The notes beneath the pieces were generated by a model. It had not been told where the DNA came from, did not search any database, and worked only from the letters and a program-made list of their open reading frames with translations. 18,248 nt of DNA from CAZTVN01 sp964617145. GTDB lineage: Bacteria > Patescibacteriota > Gracilibacteria > UBA1369 > JACRIC01. The translations under genes and the position numbers were made by a program. Location of the stretch: the NCBI GenBank assembly GCA_964617145.1, contig CAZTVN010000025.1, forward strand, positions 1 through 18,248, given 5' to 3'. The stretch's first letter is position 1, and every line of letters begins with the position of its first letter. This document shows positions 15,241-18,248 of the stretch, one piece after another.

Positions 15241-16923
15241 ATGGACGATCAAAAACAAACAAAAATAAAAATAAAAGGATCCCAAAATGGAAAGATCAAA
15301 ACAGTAAACGAAGCGGTCGATCGAATTAATAGAGAAATAGAAGAAAAAACGACGTACGAAAAAGCCAAAGAACTCAAAATGGGATATATCGACGTAGCCT
15401 CTACGCCCATCAATCCCGACCTTCTCTACATTATAGATCCAGCGGTGGCTCATAATGCTCTGATCTTGCCTTTTTTTCGCATAGGAAAAAAGCTTCGAGT
15501 TGCTGTTTCCGATCTACAAAAAAAAGAAACTCAAGATGCTCTGGAAAAATTGAAAGAATTGGGCTATTTGCTCAATATCAATCTCGCGTCCCAAAATGGA
15601 CTGAATGAAGCACTCAAAATATACGACGAAATTTATCATGAAAAGAAACCCATCACAAACATGGTTGAGACCGAAAAGCTCGAGGCCTACGAGAAAGAGA
15701 TTCAAAATCTCACATATTTAAAAGAAAAATTTCAAGAAATAACTTCAGAGGAAGCCTTAAATTATATTAATGTTGGAGCTTTTAAAACAGGAGCATCAGA
15801 TGTCCACTATCAGCCGGAAGAAACTCTTGTGGTAGTACGTTTTCGGATTGATGGAGTCTTGCAAACTATTTTTCGGTTGGAAAAACATGTATTTGAAAAT
15901 ATTGCAAATCAACTCAAATACAAGGCGAAAATGAAACTCAATATTACGAACGTCCCACAGGATGGACGTTTCAGTTTTATAGTGAATCAAAGGAAAATTG
16001 ATGTTCGCGTCGCGGCGCTTCCAACTGAATATGGAGAAACATTTGTATGCAGGCTTTTAGATAGTAAAAGGAGCAATTTTGATTTTGAAACACTGGGATT
16101 TCAAGGGACATCGCTGAAGCAAATTAAAAATGTAACAGATCTCGTTAATGGCATGATCCTGGTGACAGGTCCAACTGGGTCAGGAAAAACAACCACGCTC
16201 TATTCAATTCTTGATAAATTCAATAGCCCCGAAAGAAAAATTATTACACTGGAAGATCCCATTGAATACCATCTGGAAATGATTTCGCAAAGTCAAATAA
16301 ATGAAAAAAGAGGATACGATTTTGCCAACGGACTTAAATCGATTTTAAGGCAGGATCCAGACATTATCATGATAGGGGAAATACGCGATTTGGAAACAGC
16401 TCAAACCGCGGCTCAGGCAGCGCTAACAGGACATGTCGTTTTAAGCACTTTACACACCAATAGCGCTGTTGAAACCATTCCACGCCTCCTTAATATGGGA
16501 TTACCAGCTTTCATGATAGCACCATCGCTCAATATTATTATGGCTCAAAGATTGTTGCGAAGAGTTTGTAAAGTATGTGCAGAGGAAAGAATATTAGAAA
16601 ATGTTGAAAAACAAGAAATCCAAGAAATACTCGAAAAAATGAAAGTGGTGGTGAATGGTCTCGATCTAAAAATTCCGGAAAAAGTAAAAAAAGCATTGGC
16701 CTGCGAAGCATGCAGTCACACAGGTTACTCTGGTCAAATTGCCATTCTTGAAGTTTTAGAAGTAGACGAAGATATAAAAAGGCTCATATTAAATAACGCA
16801 AGTACGGAGGAAATCTTTAAGAAGGCTAGGGAAAAGGGAATGCTGACAATGAAAGAAGATGGCATCATAAAAATGATACATGGCATAACAACGCTTGAAG
16901 AATTGAATAGAGTGACGAAGTAA
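15241..16923 (+). CDS. pilB: PilB/GspE-family type IV pilus assembly ATPase
   Basis: Hexameric cytoplasmic ATPase powering pilus extension or type II secretion. 560 residues: N-terminal MshEN/T2SSE_N-like domain at about 38-132; N2 domain at about 165-275 (TGASDVHYQPEETLVVVRFR); Walker A GPTGSGKTTTLYS at 310-322; Asp box ITLEDPIEY at 335-343; Walker B DPDIIMIGEIRD at 372-383; His box TGHVVLSTLHTN at 396-407; tetracysteine zinc motif CKVC (443-446) and CEAC (488-491). All catalytic elements are intact and length is typical of PilB. The other pilus genes are not in the window, so the system (pilus, competence or secretion) is not certain. The 36 bp after its stop lead into the convergent dprA; pilus and DprA could both serve DNA uptake. 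Confidence 0.92.
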   Translation: MDDQKQTKIKIKGSQNGKIKTVNEAVDRINREIEEKTTYEKAKELKMGYIDVASTPINPDLLYIIDPAVAHNALILPFFRIGKKLRVAVSDLQKKETQDALEKLKELGYLLNINLASQNGLNEALKIYDEIYHEKKPITNMVETEKLEAYEKEIQNLTYLKEKFQEITSEEALNYINVGAFKTGASDVHYQPEETLVVVRFRIDGVLQTIFRLEKHVFENIANQLKYKAKMKLNITNVPQDGRFSFIVNQRKIDVRVAALPTEYGETFVCRLLDSKRSNFDFETLGFQGTSLKQIKNVTDLVNGMILVTGPTGSGKTTTLYSILDKFNSPERKIITLEDPIEYHLEMISQSQINEKRGYDFANGLKSILRQDPDIIMIGEIRDLETAQTAAQAALTGHVVLSTLHTNSAVETIPRLLNMGLPAFMIAPSLNIIMAQRLLRRVCKVCAEERILENVEKQEIQEILEKMKVVVNGLDLKIPEKVKKALACEACSHTGYSGQIAILEVLEVDEDIKRLILNNASTEEIFKKAREKGMLTMKEDGIIKMIHGITTLEELNRVTK

Positions 16924-16959
16924 AAGAGTTTTTTAGCACCTCCCTAGCAGGTCCCTACA

Positions 16960-18063
16960 TCACGAAATCATATAATATCCACCTCCCATGCTACGAATGC
17001 ACCGCTTAATCTCAAGGACACTCAGAGTTTCAAGAATATCCTGAGTGGGTTTTTGAAGACGATGAGAAAGCGTATCAATATGGATGGGGCTGCCTCGAAG
17101 TTGATTCAGAATAACTGTTTCGTTTTCAGTGAGTGAAGCATAAGATTTTTTTTGAATCTGTTTTTTATGCTTTGGCTGAAAAAGCGGAATAAGCGAAGAG
17201 GTTTGAATAACTTGAAGAATATCATGAGCATGAAGTGCCAAGTGAGCCTCGCTTTTTTGTATGAGCATATTAGTCCCTAGACTGAAATTATGAAAAATAT
17301 TTCCAGGTATCGCAAAAACCTCTCGGCCTTGATCAAGAGCATGATGAACCGTAATCAGAGATCCTGAACGTTCTTTCGCTTCAACCACAAGAGTGGCAAG
17401 GGTAAGTCCAGAGATGATACGATTGCGCATGGGAAAGTGTTCTTTTTTCGGTGGACATCCTGGGGGAAATTCACTTAACAGGGCGCCGTTTTTACAAATT
17501 TTCTCAGATAAACTTTTATGAGAAGAAGGATAGATTTGATCCAGTCCATGACCTAAAACAGCAACAGTGCGCAAACCATTTTCGAGCGCATATGTGTGAG
17601 CCATGCTATCGACACCATAGGCCATGCCACTCACGATGGTAATGCCAAAAAACGCAAAAGTTTCCATAAAATGTTGAAGAACTTGTTCAGAATAATAGGA
17701 AGGAGTACGTGTCCCAACAATAGAGAGAGAAAAAGAATCAGATGGAAGAAAATCGCCCTTCACATAAAGAAGAAAGGGTGGATTTGGAATATTTTTAAGA
17801 AGTTGAGGGTAATTGGGATCTTCGAGAGTTAAAAACTTCAAGGATGTTTGACGAAGAAATTCTTCCTCCTTCGATGGGAAATTTTTTTTACGTGCAATGA
17901 TAATATTGTCAGCAAGATCGGCTTTTATACCGATTGCAAGGAGTTCCGATTTCGAGGTTTTTGTGTAGGCATATTGTAGATTAGGAAATGACTGAAAAAT
18001 ACGACGAAAATTATTATAAGTCATCCCATGGACAATATTGAAAAGGTGAAAGTAAATGCTCAT
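16960..18063 (-). CDS. dprA: DNA processing protein DprA (Smf)
   Basis: Cytoplasmic protein that binds incoming single-stranded DNA and loads RecA in natural transformation. 367 residues: N-terminal helical part at 1-80; Rossmann-like core at about 85-285 with SIVGTRTPS (114-122), SGMAYGVDSMAH (145-156), AVLGHGLDQIYP (168-179), LLSEFPPG (195-202), FPMRNRIISGL (210-220), EAKERSGSLITVHHAL (228-243) and FAIPGNI (250-256); C-terminal winged helix at about 305-365 ending RSMGGGYYMIS. The ATG at 18063 has AGGAG 13 nt upstream, one of the few Shine-Dalgarno-like sites in the window although spaced long. The gene ends with TGA; no conserved part of the family would lie beyond it. Confidence 0.95.
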   Translation of the reverse strand: MSIYFHLFNIVHGMTYNNFRRIFQSFPNLQYAYTKTSKSELLAIGIKADLADNIIIARKKNFPSKEEEFLRQTSLKFLTLEDPNYPQLLKNIPNPPFLLYVKGDFLPSDSFSLSIVGTRTPSYYSEQVLQHFMETFAFFGITIVSGMAYGVDSMAHTYALENGLRTVAVLGHGLDQIYPSSHKSLSEKICKNGALLSEFPPGCPPKKEHFPMRNRIISGLTLATLVVEAKERSGSLITVHHALDQGREVFAIPGNIFHNFSLGTNMLIQKSEAHLALHAHDILQVIQTSSLIPLFQPKHKKQIQKKSYASLTENETVILNQLRGSPIHIDTLSHRLQKPTQDILETLSVLEIKRCIRSMGGGYYMIS

Positions 18064-18090
18064 GCAAACACATATACTCCTAAATGTTAA

Positions 18091-18248
18091 AATTTTTTTA
18101 AAAAAGAAGTTAAAAACCGTAGAAAATTTGAAAAGTCAGCGATTGAAATAATTTTTGTAACTGCTCACAAGGAATCAACGGGGGTAAAAAAGCGGGCGGG
18201 GCTTTCCCTTAAGGACATTGCCGAGCAATTGGGAACCGTCCCCGCGAG
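18091..18248 (+). CDS. Possible N-terminus of an Rrf2-like winged-helix regulator, cut by the window end
   Basis: A frame open from the stop at 18088-18090 to the right edge reads KFEKSAIEIIFVTAH, a short spacer, then GLSLKDIAEQLGTVPA. The order (KxSKS-like strand, hydrophobic helix, then SLKDIAEQLG, a helix-turn-helix opening) resembles the start of Rrf2-family regulators such as IscR. No ATG, GTG or TTG is in frame before the conserved part, so it uses a rare start, contains a frameshift, or is a pseudogene. The last ~70 bases are much more GC-rich than the sequence before them. It is divergent from dprA, with no clear promoter. Only ~50 codons are visible, so this is a tentative call. Confidence 0.35.

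Noticed and set aside
1..18248. Recoded UGA (glycine code of Gracilibacteria/SR1)
   Set aside because: All long genes run hundreds of codons without in-frame UGA and have normal family lengths. UGA appears only at ends (7444, 16960).

Overview
The window is an AT-rich bacterial chromosome segment on a scaffold, with one run of 10 N at 9271-9280. Genes read cleanly with the standard bacterial code: reading frames of 500 to 1000 codons carry no in-frame UGA, and UGA appears as a stop. Gene content, many starts without a Shine-Dalgarno sequence, a large calcium-repeat secreted protein, a VanW-family protein, RNase Y, DprA and a type IV pilus ATPase suggest a member of the Patescibacteria/CPR, possibly Peregrinibacteria-like. 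That placement is inference from gene style, not proof.

Layout. 1-405 (+): 3' end of a TPR protein. 477-2706 (-): a two-gene unit, a YtxH-like membrane protein followed by a VanW-domain membrane-anchored protein. 2778-5235 (-): rny (RNase Y), overlapping a thioredoxin-reductase-like flavoprotein. 5273-5443 (+): decayed 3' half of a hicA toxin gene. 5468-7255 (-): one continuous reading frame joining a complete AbiEi-type antitoxin-like module to a complete class V cysteine desulfurase. 7444-10298 (-): a very large protein of unknown function, broken only by the assembly gap. 10449-11926 (+): a complete AbiEi/AbiEii-type toxin-antitoxin pair. 12048-15104 (-): a secreted protein with a DNRLRE/CBM96-like domain, thrombospondin type 3 calcium repeats and a large helical, glycosidase/lyase-like domain. 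15241-16923 (+): PilB/GspE-family ATPase. 16960-18063 (-): dprA. At 18091-18248 (+) an incomplete frame resembles the N-terminus of an Rrf2-type regulator.

How the parts relate. PilB and DprA converge and would fit one natural-transformation pathway (pilus-driven uptake, then RecA loading), though they are not co-transcribed. The middle of the window (5.2-12 kb) is the accessory part: a toxin remnant, an antitoxin-like domain fused to a sulfur-mobilising enzyme, an unknown giant gene and an intact AbiE-type module. The two AbiEi-like modules are homologous along their whole length, and both have an inverted repeat over the -10 element of their promoter, as expected of self-repressing antitoxins. 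The fusion gene is the most unusual item here.

No tRNA, rRNA, CRISPR array, insertion sequence or convincing rho-independent terminator was found. No gene-free stretch exceeds 300 bases; the longest is about 230 bases (5236-5467), mostly the hicA remnant.
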